51,455 bases of DNA from Bacteroidales bacterium. GTDB taxonomy: Bacteria; Bacteroidota; Bacteroidia; Bacteroidales; VadinHA17. Each line of letters begins with the position of its first letter. Position 1 is the first letter of the stretch. The translations under genes were made by a program, and so were the position numbers. Positions 16,102 to 25,049 of the stretch are shown in pieces. Under the pieces are notes generated by a model. It was not told where the DNA came from, did not search any database, and was given only the letters and a program-made list of their open reading frames with translations. The stretch is taken from assembly GCA_029932855.1 (NCBI GenBank), contig JAOZPG010000009.1, forward strand, positions 22,864-74,318. Direction: 5' to 3'.

Positions 16102-18714
16102 CTACTCAATATTTTTCTTTGCATTTTTATCGGTGATAACATGAACAAAACCGGAATAATGTCTTGGTTCAATACCTGTTAGTCTTCTTTCATATACATC
16201 ACACATATAATAATATACTCCGGGACTTACAAGTTTTCTTGTTTTAATATTATAACCATCCCAGTTTATCGCAGGATCCTCTGTCTTAAAAACCAGTACT
16301 CCGCTGCGACTGTATATCTTAATATCTATCTTTTCAACAAAAGGATTTGTACGTGCAATGAGGCGATCGTTTTTATCATCCCCGTTTGGAGTAAAAACAT
16401 TTGGTATCTCGTAATAAGAGCAACTGTCAACACAAACAATATTGGAATAAGAACTCTCATTAGCATTTGAATCTATTGCAGTAACGGCATAACATCCTGC
16501 AAGAGACTCGTTAAGATAATGCCTGAATGTTGTATCCGAAGCAGATATTCCCGATCCAATAAGGATCAGGTCTGCATCCAGCTCATCTATAAAGTAAATC
16601 TTATACGATTCAACATCATCTGCACAGTAATTATTAGGGTTGGTCCATACAAGTGAATTATACAGGCTGTCGCATATTGAAGCAACCTGCAGAACAGGCG
16701 GACAGGGTGGTTCATTGTCCTCAGGTATCCCACAGGCTTCATGGGAATAATTTACCAGGCTGGCAGGAAGGTCGTGCCTGTGATACGAACCCGTGGTTTT
16801 TACTATATAACAGTATGTTTTACCATTTATAAGTCCGCTGTCAACAAAAACAGTATCCACACTTACTCCAACTGAATCAAAGCCGTCCATTTCATTCTTC
16901 CTGTAAAATACATATTCGGTATTTACCCAGGGAACATTCTTCCTGCATCTTATCTCAAGCTTATTATCAGCCGGCACAAAAGTCAGAAAAACAGTTGAAG
17001 CACTGCCGGGAGGAGCAACCAGCTCCCACTGCCCTGAATTATCATTATAAAGTTCAACCTTGTAAGTATATGCCAGGTCAAGAGTATTTATAAGAGTATC
17101 TACAAAACTGGTATCAAGCAAATCCGGACTGTTATAACTATGTATCATGCTAAAAGATGTCCCCCAAACACCTTCAGCCCTGTATATCCTGTATTGATAA
17201 GGACCATTGGCCGGGATTGTATCCAGGTCCCTGGGTTTCATCCAGGCCAGATACACTGATCCGTTTACTGCGTCTGTATTACGAACGCTTACATTTGTTA
17301 TCAGGGGAACTCCCTGTATCAGAGAACTGCATTCTTCATCAGAGGGGATACTCTCACAGTCTCCCTCATATAGTGCAACTACCATATAACAATAATCTAT
17401 ACCCTGTACCAGACCACTTCCTCCCCCATTATCAATGAAAGTGGTATCATTATAATCAGCCGTCTCCCCAATACTCTCATATCCGGTAAATGAAGGCACC
17501 CCGTTCTGGCAGGAATCCGGAACATAAGCTATATAACCGTTCCTGCGATATATCCTGTAAGCCGTAACATTACTGCATTCTCCCGGAGACCAGGAAAGAT
17601 TTATGGAAGTACCGCCGGGTGCAAGTTCCAAATTTTCGGGAGGAGGGCCAAGCACCTTGATATTAAAGTTGCTTATTTCCACGAGTGAAAGATCGGAATT
17701 ATCATCTTCAGCCTTTATTACTACCTGGTATGCCTGCTGTCTTACATGATTACAGTTTGTTTTCCATTTCATTAGCGATACGGTCTTTCCAGGTACAGAA
17801 GATATTGTATTAAATTCCGCGGGACTGTCATCCAGGAAAAATATTCCACCGGTAGGATAATGAAAAATTGAATCTCCTTCTGAATCATAACTTGTTATGG
17901 TCATCTCAATTGAATCACCTGCAACAACACAATAATTACTTAATGAATCTGTTTCAGGAGGATTATTATCGGTATTATAAACATTTATCTGCATGTCCCT
18001 CACCAGGTTACCTATCTTAACCCCCTTGCGCCACTCCTCAATGTTCATGGCAACATTATAAAAGCCACTATCAATAGGAGAGTCCCATACCAGATCGCCT
18101 GTCCTGGCATCAACATATAATGTATCAGTTGCTACAGGATAACTGTAATTCTCTATTGGCAATCCATCCTCCCTGGTACATACAGTAAGGCTGTAGGAGA
18201 GACTGTCTCCGTCTTCATCAAAAGCCGCCGGGTTATGAACAAACTTCCTGCCAATGGCAGCCTTGTCAAAAGGGGGATTCAGTAATAGAGGAGTATTGTT
18301 CTGCCCTATCTCAGGATTTATCATCAGAGTAGTTTGTATTGAAAAAACAACATTTACTGAATTTGGAATATTCACCACTCCGAAATTCCTGTTAGGGTCC
18401 TGAACAACTATTTTGTAAACACCGGGTCCCGGGAAAGTGTGTATTGCCACATACTTATTCTTCCTGTAATAGTTAGGTAATTCAATATGATTCACTCTCG
18501 GGGCAATCGAGCTTGTTCCATCGCCCCAGTCAACAGGCAGTTCATCCCTGTCAGCAATACTTAAAGTATAAGTATATGTCCATATAGTTATTTCAAAACT
18601 AAGAGCATCAATTTGCCGATAGGTTATTTCTCCTGCCCTGTTATGTGTGGCATAGGAAGCCTGAAGAAACAGGAAGGCAAGCAAGACAGCAATTATATTT
18701 TTCTTAACACTCAT
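16102..18714 (-). CDS. Large surface protein with type IX secretion C-terminal domain
   Basis: An 870-residue secreted protein. Residues 1-22 are a signal peptide, and the mature chain begins THNRAGEITY, a start shared by many Bacteroidota surface proteins. The first half contains beta-rich PKD/cadherin-like segments (DEDGDSLSY). Residues about 365-760 are a series of fibronectin type III-like units with recurring YRIYR and YCYMV strands. The C-terminal 80 residues (EIPNVFTPNGDDKNDRL to the end) are the gliding-motility-associated domain that directs export through the type IX system (type B sorting domain). It is likely a surface adhesin. It is first in a two-gene unit with the TPR protein. 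Confidence 0.85.
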   Translation of the reverse strand: MSVKKNIIAVLLAFLFLQASYATHNRAGEITYRQIDALSFEITIWTYTYTLSIADRDELPVDWGDGTSSIAPRVNHIELPNYYRKNKYVAIHTFPGPGVYKIVVQDPNRNFGVVNIPNSVNVVFSIQTTLMINPEIGQNNTPLLLNPPFDKAAIGRKFVHNPAAFDEDGDSLSYSLTVCTREDGLPIENYSYPVATDTLYVDARTGDLVWDSPIDSGFYNVAMNIEEWRKGVKIGNLVRDMQINVYNTDNNPPETDSLSNYCVVAGDSIEMTITSYDSEGDSIFHYPTGGIFFLDDSPAEFNTISSVPGKTVSLMKWKTNCNHVRQQAYQVVIKAEDDNSDLSLVEISNFNIKVLGPPPENLELAPGGTSINLSWSPGECSNVTAYRIYRRNGYIAYVPDSCQNGVPSFTGYESIGETADYNDTTFIDNGGGSGLVQGIDYCYMVVALYEGDCESIPSDEECSSLIQGVPLITNVSVRNTDAVNGSVYLAWMKPRDLDTIPANGPYQYRIYRAEGVWGTSFSMIHSYNSPDLLDTSFVDTLINTLDLAYTYKVELYNDNSGQWELVAPPGSASTVFLTFVPADNKLEIRCRKNVPWVNTEYVFYRKNEMDGFDSVGVSVDTVFVDSGLINGKTYCYIVKTTGSYHRHDLPASLVNYSHEACGIPEDNEPPCPPVLQVASICDSLYNSLVWTNPNNYCADDVESYKIYFIDELDADLILIGSGISASDTTFRHYLNESLAGCYAVTAIDSNANESSYSNIVCVDSCSYYEIPNVFTPNGDDKNDRLIARTNPFVEKIDIKIYSRSGVLVFKTEDPAINWDGYNIKTRKLVSPGVYYYMCDVYERRLTGIEPRHYSGFVHVITDKNAKKNIE

Positions 18715-18739
18715 TATTCATCCGATTACTATTGCAAAG

Positions 18740-19240
18740 CTAATGATTCGCCAAATCAATTTCAATTTTATCCTTTCTTCCTTTTAAGATATAGCCCTTT
18801 TCAAAATCAGTTGATTTTATCATAAGCAGGTTTGACTGATCACTGAACATATCCATCATAAGCCTGTTCGTGAGCGTAATATGTTCAGGCTCTTCCTTTT
18901 GCTCAAAATACAGATACAGCCATACCGAGTCCTCATTTATTTTCCTGAACTTATAAACAGGCTCAAGTTTAGTGCCATTTACTGTCAGGATGAAATTCTC
19001 TTTGATATATTTCATAAAGTAGAATTCTTCATTATCGTTCAGTCCTTCAGCTTTCAGCTTAAGAAATACATTATATTTCCTGGCAATAATTGACTCAAAA
19101 TCATCGTAAAACAACTTTACTGACAGTTCAAACCTGTGTGATGCTTTATTATATTCAAGGTTGCTTACCGAAACATGTACGGGATGATACATGGCGGTTA
19201 ACAATAATAATAATTTAAACCTGGCAAATAATAATATCAT
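18740..19240 (-). CDS. DUF6702 family exported protein
   Basis: A 166-residue protein with a short hydrophobic signal (about 1-17) and the MYHPVHVSVSNLEYN start of the mature chain typical of DUF6702. The body has alternating beta strands and a conserved KLFYDDFE segment. The function is unknown. It is divergent from the HupE/UreJ-like gene, 43 bases away; as I recall, these two families are often neighbours in Bacteroidota. This suggests a shared role, perhaps metal handling, but the sequence does not prove it. Confidence 0.7.
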   Translation of the reverse strand: MILLFARFKLLLLLTAMYHPVHVSVSNLEYNKASHRFELSVKLFYDDFESIIARKYNVFLKLKAEGLNDNEEFYFMKYIKENFILTVNGTKLEPVYKFRKINEDSVWLYLYFEQKEEPEHITLTNRLMMDMFSDQSNLLMIKSTDFEKGYILKGRKDKIEIDLANH

Positions 19241-19283
19241 TTAAGTCCAGTTTTATATTTTTGCATGAACAAAAGATTAAAGC

Positions 19284-19862
19284 ATGTCTGTATTTCAAAT
19301 GTATCTTACACTGGGCATTCAGCATATTACCGATATTAATGCCTATGATCATATACTCTTTATTCTTACACTTTGTGCAATATATCAAATAAAACAATGG
19401 AAGAAGCTGCTTATTCTTATTACCGCATTCACCATCGGTCACACTCTCACTCTTGCCCTGGCAACACTAAACCTGATTAATGTTTCTGCAAAGCTTATTG
19501 AACTTCTTATAGCTATCACAATTTTTGTTACCGCCCTGGCTAATACCATGCAAAAATCGGGCAAAATATCACAAACAGTACATTTAATTAAATATTTTCT
19601 GGCTTTATTCTTCGGATTGATACACGGACTGGGCTTTTCGAGCTACCTGAAAAGCCTGCTTGGCAAAGAGAGCAATATTGTACTGCCACTGTTCTCATTT
19701 AATCTGGGCATTGAAATCGGCCAGCTTATGATTGTATTTATTTTTATATCCTTAAGCTGGATCATGCTGAACCTGTTCCGTGTAAAAAGAGGAGACTGGA
19801 ACCTTATCATATCGGGGGCAGGACTGGGAATATCGCTTATTATGATACTTGAAAGATTATAA
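19284..19862 (+). CDS. HupE/UreJ-like membrane protein
   Basis: A 192-residue integral membrane protein with about six transmembrane helices. The N-terminal GIQHITDINAYDHILFIL motif contains the His/Asp residues characteristic of HupE/UreJ proteins, and GHTLTLALA and a central GLIHGLGF are also recognisable. Known relatives carry nickel or other metals for hydrogenase or urease, but no such enzyme is encoded nearby, so the substrate is uncertain. It is divergently arranged with DUF6702 and followed by a repeat-rich gap. Confidence 0.8.
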   Translation: MSVFQMYLTLGIQHITDINAYDHILFILTLCAIYQIKQWKKLLILITAFTIGHTLTLALATLNLINVSAKLIELLIAITIFVTALANTMQKSGKISQTVHLIKYFLALFFGLIHGLGFSSYLKSLLGKESNIVLPLFSFNLGIEIGQLMIVFIFISLSWIMLNLFRVKRGDWNLIISGAGLGISLIMILERL

Positions 19863-19880
19863 GCCTGTTCACTTTGTTCA

Positions 19881-20004
19881 TTTCAGCCTTGAGTCCTCTT
19901 TATTCAATCTGTTCGGTTCGTTCATCCCCGGTTTTTCCTTTCAGCCTTAAGTTCAATTCGTTCAGTTTGTTCAATTCGTTAGATTCGTTCATCCCCGGTT
20001 TTTC
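19881..20004. repeat. Degenerate repeat tract with a 21-base direct repeat, overlapping the aroQ 3' end
   Basis: Twenty-one identical bases at 19917-19937 and 19984-20004 begin TTCGTTCATCCCCGG and lie 67 bases apart. The second copy contains the last codons and stop of aroQ. A second motif, TTTCAGCCTTRAG, occurs at 19881 and 19939. The rest consists of TTCA/TTCG-type hexamer repeats such as TTCAATTCGTTCAGTTTG. The tract occupies the gap between two convergent genes. Confidence 0.65.
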
Positions 20005-20435
20005 TCATCATCTTTAATAATCACCCTCAGTGCCTCAATGGCAAGCCTGTAAGAATCCAGACCAAGACCCATAATGCTTCCCCGGCATGCCTGTGCAATA
20101 AAAGAAATATGACGGTATTCTTCCCTTGCAAGAATATTTGATATATGTACCTCCACGGCAGGGGTTTTAATAGCCGAAAGTGCATCTGCTATTGAAACAG
20201 ATGTATGAGTGTATCCACCGGCATTTATAACAATACCGTCATAATCAAAACCTGTCTCCTGTATCTTGTCAATTATAAGGCCTTCAACATTAGTCTGAAA
20301 GTAATCTATCTGAATATCCTTAAAATGCTCTTTTAAAACAGGAAGGTAATCATCGAATGATGCTTCTCCGTAATGACCCGGTTCTCTTTTTCCTGTAAGA
20401 TTAAGGTTTGGTCCGTTTATTATCTGAATTCTCAT
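19989..20435 (-). CDS. aroQ: Type II 3-dehydroquinate dehydratase
   Basis: A 148-residue enzyme dehydrating 3-dehydroquinate to 3-dehydroshikimate, step three of the shikimate pathway. INGPNLNLTGKREPGHYG has the catalytic Arg and Tyr, NAGGYTHTSVSI and EVHISN the substrate site with the catalytic His. The frame extends upstream to 20495, but ATG 20435 gives the family N-terminus. The last residues (EKNRG) are encoded within a direct repeat. The gene lies outside the aromatic operon and so is not under its attenuator. It is divergent from xerD. Confidence 0.94.
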   Translation of the reverse strand: MRIQIINGPNLNLTGKREPGHYGEASFDDYLPVLKEHFKDIQIDYFQTNVEGLIIDKIQETGFDYDGIVINAGGYTHTSVSIADALSAIKTPAVEVHISNILAREEYRHISFIAQACRGSIMGLGLDSYRLAIEALRVIIKDDEKNRG

Positions 20436-20546
20436 ATACTGTATTTTTAATATTATTATTTCCTGTCTCAGGACATTATTAAACAACAATAACAAAATTA
20501 AATGATAATTTTATGATTCATAGTATATTATTACTTGTTTTAAAAC

Positions 20547-21452
20547 ATGCCCGATCTCTGGCCAAAATATATTAATGCTTTTAAAGCTTATCTTAAGCTG
20601 GAGAGATCTCTCTCCGAAAACTCGGTTGATGCCTATATTCATGATATTGATAAACTGCATCAGTATCTCAATATTCATAAAATACAAATAAGTCCCCTGA
20701 ATATTGATTCATCTCAGCTAAGATCATTTATTCAATGGATAGCTGAGATGGGGGTGGCTCCGAGCTCTCAGTCAAGGATAATATCAGGATTAAAGTCATT
20801 CTTCCGCTACCTGATAATGGAAGACCTGGCAGAGACCGATCCTTCCGGCATGCTTGAATCTCCAAGGGCAGGCAGGAAATTGCCTGATGTTCTTTCGGTT
20901 AAAGAGATTGAAAAAATGATAAAAGCAATTGACCTTAGCAAACCCGAAGGACACAGAAATAAGGCAATCATTGAAAGCCTTTACGGATGCGGATTAAGGG
21001 TAAGCGAACTCACGGAACTAAAAATAACAAATCTTTATCTCGATCATGGCTATATTAAGGTAACGGGAAAAGGAAAAAAAGAACGTCTTATACCTATAGG
21101 ATCCCAATCGGTCAGTGCCATAAAGCTCTATCTGGACGACAGGAATAAGTTAAGGAAAATAAATAAGCCCGATGTGAATATCCTTTTTCTTAGCCGTAAC
21201 GGCAAAAAGCTTTCACGTATTATGATTTATACAATTGTAAAAGAGCTGGCATCTGCAACCGGGATAAGGAAAAATGTAAGTCCCCATACCTTCAGGCACT
21301 CATTTGCAACACACCTGATCGATGGGGGGGCTGACCTGAGGGCGGTCCAGGAAATGCTGGGACATGAATCAATAACTACAACAGAGATATATACACATCT
21401 CGATCGTGATTACCTGAGGGATACAATAATTGAATTCCATCCCCGCTCATAA
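20547..21452 (+). CDS. xerD: Tyrosine recombinase XerD
   Basis: A 301-residue site-specific recombinase that resolves chromosome dimers at dif. An N-terminal SAM-like core-binding domain (about 1-95) is followed by the catalytic domain with the full set of active-site residues: Arg151, Lys175 in GKGKKER, His247 and Arg250 in HTFRHSFATHL, His273 in LGHESITTTE and the nucleophile Tyr282. The length and the aroQ neighbour fit a housekeeping XerD rather than a mobile-element integrase; no att site or phage genes are seen. Confidence 0.92.
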   Translation: MPDLWPKYINAFKAYLKLERSLSENSVDAYIHDIDKLHQYLNIHKIQISPLNIDSSQLRSFIQWIAEMGVAPSSQSRIISGLKSFFRYLIMEDLAETDPSGMLESPRAGRKLPDVLSVKEIEKMIKAIDLSKPEGHRNKAIIESLYGCGLRVSELTELKITNLYLDHGYIKVTGKGKKERLIPIGSQSVSAIKLYLDDRNKLRKINKPDVNILFLSRNGKKLSRIMIYTIVKELASATGIRKNVSPHTFRHSFATHLIDGGADLRAVQEMLGHESITTTEIYTHLDRDYLRDTIIEFHPRS

Positions 21453-21468
21453 AGAAAATCCTTCCCGG

Positions 21469-21515
21469 TTGTGAAAATTATTATTATTTTTGTGGTCATT
21501 TTGGAATTTTCACAA
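21469..21515. promoter_or_regulatory. 11-bp inverted repeat upstream of ppdK
   Basis: TTGTGAAAATT (21469-21479) and AATTTTCACAA (21505-21515) are perfect inverted copies separated by 25 bases, ending 29 bases before the ppdK ATG. A TATTTTTG sequence matching the -7 consensus (21485-21492) lies between the arms, without a well-placed -33 box. It may be a paired operator around the promoter or a 5' UTR stem. There is no T-run, so it is not a usual terminator. Confidence 0.45.
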
Positions 21516-21544
21516 CAAAACTATATTCATTAAAAAACTATTAG

Positions 21545-24271
21545 ATGTCACAAATAAAAAGAGTATACACTTTTGGAAACAAGAAGGCCGAAGGAAAGGC
21601 TGATATGAAAAACCTCCTGGGAGGGAAAGGGGCCAACCTGGCCGAAATGAATCTTATCGGGGTTCCGGTACCTCCAGGATTTACCATTACTACCGATGTA
21701 TGTACAGAATACAATGAACTGGGTAAAGACAAAGTGGTAGAACTGTTAAAAGAAGATGTTGAAAAAGCCGTTAAGTATGTTGAAGGTATTATGGGCATGG
21801 AATTCGGAAGTGATAAAAATCCTTTATTAATGTCTGTCCGCTCGGGAGCCAGAGCTTCAATGCCGGGCATGATGGATACAGTCTTAAACCTGGGCATGAA
21901 TGATGAGGCAATTAAAGGACTTATTGAAAAAACCGGGAATGAGCGTTTTGCATGGGATTCATATCGTCGCTTTGTTCAGATGTATGGAGATGTTGTTTTG
22001 GGAATGAAACCTGTCTCTAAAGAAGATATTGATCCTTTTGAAGCTATTATAGAAGACCTGAAAAAAGAGAAAAAAATTGAACTTGACACCGAACTGTCTG
22101 TTGAAGACCTTAAGGAAATGGTAGTACGGTTCAAAGAAGCTGTTAAAAAAGGAACAGGTAATGATTTCCCATCAGATCCATGGGAACAATTATGGGGAGC
22201 AGTAATGGCAGTATTTGACAGCTGGAATACCGAAAGAGCCATACTGTACAGAAAACTTAATAAGATCCCCGGAGAATGGGGCACAGCCGTTAATGTTCAG
22301 GCAATGGTATTTGGCAATATGGGCGAAACTTCTGCAACAGGTGTTGCATTTACCAGGGATGCCGGAACAGGCGAAAATATATTCAATGGCGAATACCTTA
22401 TTAATGCACAGGGAGAAGATGTTGTTGCAGGAATACGGACTCCACAACAAATCACAAAAGAAGGCTCACTAAGATGGGCAAAGCTGGCCAATATAACTGA
22501 GGAAGTCAGAGCATCTGATTACCCCTCACTTGAAGAAACAATGCCTGAATTGTACAGGGAGCTTAATGATACACAAAATAAGCTTGAAAATCATTACAGT
22601 GATATGCAGGACCTGGAATTCACAATACAGGATGGCAAGCTCTGGCTGCTTCAGACAAGGAACGGTAAGCGTACCGGTGCTGCCATGATAAAAATATCCT
22701 TGGATCTTATGAGTGAAGGTAAAATAGATGAAAAGACTGCCTTGTTAAGAAATGAACCCGAAAAGCTTGATGAGTTGCTTCACCCTGTCTTTGATAAGCA
22801 GGCAATAGCAGATGCACATGTCCTGGCAAAAGGGCTTCCCGCATCACCGGGTGCTGCAACAGGGCAGCTGGTATTTTTCGCCGATGAAGCAGAAGAATGG
22901 ACTGAGCAAGGTAAAGAAGTGATTCTTGTACGTATTGAGACCTCTCCCGAGGACCTGAAAGGTATGCACGTGGCCAATGGTATACTTACAGCACGCGGAG
23001 GAATGACATCTCATGCTGCAGTTGTTGCCAGGGGAATGGGTAAATGCTGTGTGTCGGGTGCAGGATCTGTTTTAATTGATTATAAGAACCGCACTTTATC
23101 TGCAGATGGGAAAAGCTTTAAGGAAGGTGACTGGATATCCCTTAACGGATCAACCGGGGAAGTTTATAACGGTAAGATAGCAACTATAAATCCTGAAGTA
23201 AGTGGCTACTTTGAAAAACTTATGACACTAGCTGATAAGTATTCAAAGATGCATGTAAGGACAAATGCTGATACTCCACACGATTCAATAGTTGCCCGTT
23301 CATTCGGAGCCCAGGGTATTGGTCTCTGCCGTACAGAGCATATGTTCTTTGAAGGAGACAGGATAAAGGCTATGCGTGAAATGATACTTGCAGACGATGA
23401 GGCAGGAAGAAGACTGGCACTGGATAAACTGCTTCCTATTCAAAGAGCTGACTTTGAAGGCATCTTCGAAGCTATGAAAGACCTGCCTGTTACTGTAAGG
23501 CTGCTCGATCCACCCCTTCATGAGTTTGTACCTCATGAAGAAGCAAACCAGAAAGAGATGGCTGAAGAAATGAACATAAGCCTTGAATCAATAAAAGCAA
23601 AAGTTGAATCTCTGCATGAATTCAACCCCATGCTGGGACATCGCGGCTGCCGTCTGGGTAATACATATCCCGAAATTACGGAAATGCAGGCAAGAGCTAT
23701 TATAGAAGCAGCCCTTAACCTTAAGAAAAAAGGTATTAAGACTTATCCCGAGATAATGATACCCCTGATAGGTACTGTGGAAGAATTTAAGATGCAGGAA
23801 AATATTGTAAGAAGTACGGCCGATAAGGTTTTTGAAGAAAGAGGTGAAAAGATAGACTATATGGTAGGTACCATGATAGAGATTCCCCGTGCCGCACTAA
23901 CTGCCGACAAGATTGCAGAACATGCTGAATTCTTCTCATTCGGGACAAATGACCTTACACAGATGGGATTTGGATACTCAAGGGATGATGCAGGTAAATT
24001 CCTGCCCATTTATATTGAGAAGGGAATCCTTAAAAATGACCCATTTCAGGTACTCGACCGCGAAGGTATTGGTCTGCTGGTTGAAATGGGTACCACTAAA
24101 GGAAGACAAAGCAATCCTGATCTGAAGGTTGGTATCTGTGGTGAACATGGAGGAGAACCAAGCTCAGTAGAATTCTGCCACAATGTTGAAATGAACTATG
24201 TAAGCTGCTCACCTTTCAGAGTGCCTATTGCAAGACTTGCAGCTGCACAAGCAAATATAATTAACAGTTAG
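21545..24271 (+). CDS. ppdK: Pyruvate, phosphate dikinase
   Basis: A 908-residue enzyme interconverting pyruvate, ATP and phosphate with PEP, AMP and pyrophosphate. The N-terminal ATP-grasp domain (about 1-340) has GGKGANLAEM and SVRSGARASMPGMMDT. The central phosphohistidine domain carries GGMTSHAAVVARGMG, with the swivelling His. The C-terminal TIM barrel binds PEP/pyruvate (GLCRTEHMF, FSFGTNDLTQM) and has the catalytic Cys in GICGEHGGEP. Full length. It stands alone between xerD and plsY, preceded by an inverted repeat and followed by a strong hairpin. It supplies PEP, one substrate of the aromatic pathway. Confidence 0.96.
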   Translation: MSQIKRVYTFGNKKAEGKADMKNLLGGKGANLAEMNLIGVPVPPGFTITTDVCTEYNELGKDKVVELLKEDVEKAVKYVEGIMGMEFGSDKNPLLMSVRSGARASMPGMMDTVLNLGMNDEAIKGLIEKTGNERFAWDSYRRFVQMYGDVVLGMKPVSKEDIDPFEAIIEDLKKEKKIELDTELSVEDLKEMVVRFKEAVKKGTGNDFPSDPWEQLWGAVMAVFDSWNTERAILYRKLNKIPGEWGTAVNVQAMVFGNMGETSATGVAFTRDAGTGENIFNGEYLINAQGEDVVAGIRTPQQITKEGSLRWAKLANITEEVRASDYPSLEETMPELYRELNDTQNKLENHYSDMQDLEFTIQDGKLWLLQTRNGKRTGAAMIKISLDLMSEGKIDEKTALLRNEPEKLDELLHPVFDKQAIADAHVLAKGLPASPGAATGQLVFFADEAEEWTEQGKEVILVRIETSPEDLKGMHVANGILTARGGMTSHAAVVARGMGKCCVSGAGSVLIDYKNRTLSADGKSFKEGDWISLNGSTGEVYNGKIATINPEVSGYFEKLMTLADKYSKMHVRTNADTPHDSIVARSFGAQGIGLCRTEHMFFEGDRIKAMREMILADDEAGRRLALDKLLPIQRADFEGIFEAMKDLPVTVRLLDPPLHEFVPHEEANQKEMAEEMNISLESIKAKVESLHEFNPMLGHRGCRLGNTYPEITEMQARAIIEAALNLKKKGIKTYPEIMIPLIGTVEEFKMQENIVRSTADKVFEERGEKIDYMVGTMIEIPRAALTADKIAEHAEFFSFGTNDLTQMGFGYSRDDAGKFLPIYIEKGILKNDPFQVLDREGIGLLVEMGTTKGRQSNPDLKVGICGEHGGEPSSVEFCHNVEMNYVSCSPFRVPIARLAAAQANIINS

Positions 24272-24309
24272 GAAAACGGTCGCTTAGTTGTAATTATAAC
24301 AGACTGTAT

Positions 24310-24347
24310 AACAAAGTCTTTCCCCGATTCAGAGGAAAGACTTTGTT
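24310..24347 (+). terminator. Hairpin terminator after ppdK
   Basis: AACAAAGTCTTTCC (24310-24323) and GGAAAGACTTTGTT (24334-24347) make a perfect 14-bp stem with a 10-base loop, 39 bases after the ppdK stop. Only a short mixed T stretch follows, so efficiency is uncertain, but position and stem strength favour a transcription terminator. Confidence 0.7.
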
Positions 24348-24407
24348 GTTAAAAGCTGCTTTAAAAAATATTTTGTAAATTTGCAGCGGTAAAACTAAAA
24401 AGCGGGT

Positions 24408-25049
24408 ATGCAAATAATCTTCAGGATTGCACTAATTATTCTGGCCTATTTAATAGGATCAGTTGCCACCTCAGTATGGATGGGGAAACGTTATTTTAAC
24501 AAGGATATAAGAGACTATGGCAGTGGAAATGCCGGGGCAACCAACACTATTCGTGTTTTTGGATGGAAAACAGGTATAGTCGTAATGCTTGTTGACCTGT
24601 TTAAGGGCTGGCTGGCCGTTCAGCTTGCTTTCCTGTCGAGTTTTTATATTCCAAAATCTGATGATTTTATTACTTATCAGATGATACTGGGAGCAGCAGC
24701 TATACTGGGTCATATATTCCCGGTTTATGCACAATTCAGAGGGGGAAAAGGTGTAGCAACCATGTTTGGGGTTGTGTTTGCCATCAGTCCCGTTGCCACA
24801 GCAGTTACTCTTGGGGTATTCTTAATTACTATATTTATTACCAGGTATGTTTCTCTCAGTTCAGTACTGGCAGGTTTCTCATTTCCATTTGTGATAGTAC
24901 TGATATTTCATACAACAAGTTCTTCAGTAATAGTCTTTTCCCTTATTGTTGCAATTGGACTGCTTTTTACACACCAGAAAAATATTGAAAGATTATTACG
25001 GAAGGAGGAGGCTAAAGCATCATTCCTTAGATTAAGAAAAACTACTTAA
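24408..25049 (+). CDS. plsY: Glycerol-3-phosphate acyltransferase PlsY
   Basis: A 213-residue inner-membrane enzyme transferring acyl groups from acyl-phosphate to glycerol 3-phosphate, the first step of phospholipid synthesis. About five transmembrane segments are visible, with the cytoplasmic motifs GSGNAGATNTIRVFG (about 38-52) and GGKGVAT, as in PlsY. A TAAATTTG -7-like box stands at 24376-24383. It is convergent with cdaA and overlaps its 3' end by 8 bases. Confidence 0.93.
   Translation: MQIIFRIALIILAYLIGSVATSVWMGKRYFNKDIRDYGSGNAGATNTIRVFGWKTGIVVMLVDLFKGWLAVQLAFLSSFYIPKSDDFITYQMILGAAAILGHIFPVYAQFRGGKGVATMFGVVFAISPVATAVTLGVFLITIFITRYVSLSSVLAGFSFPFVIVLIFHTTSSSVIVFSLIVAIGLLFTHQKNIERLLRKEEAKASFLRLRKTT

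Noticed and set aside
20547-21452. Integrase of a mobile element
   Set aside because: The sequence is of XerD type and its neighbours are housekeeping genes; there are no att repeats or phage genes.
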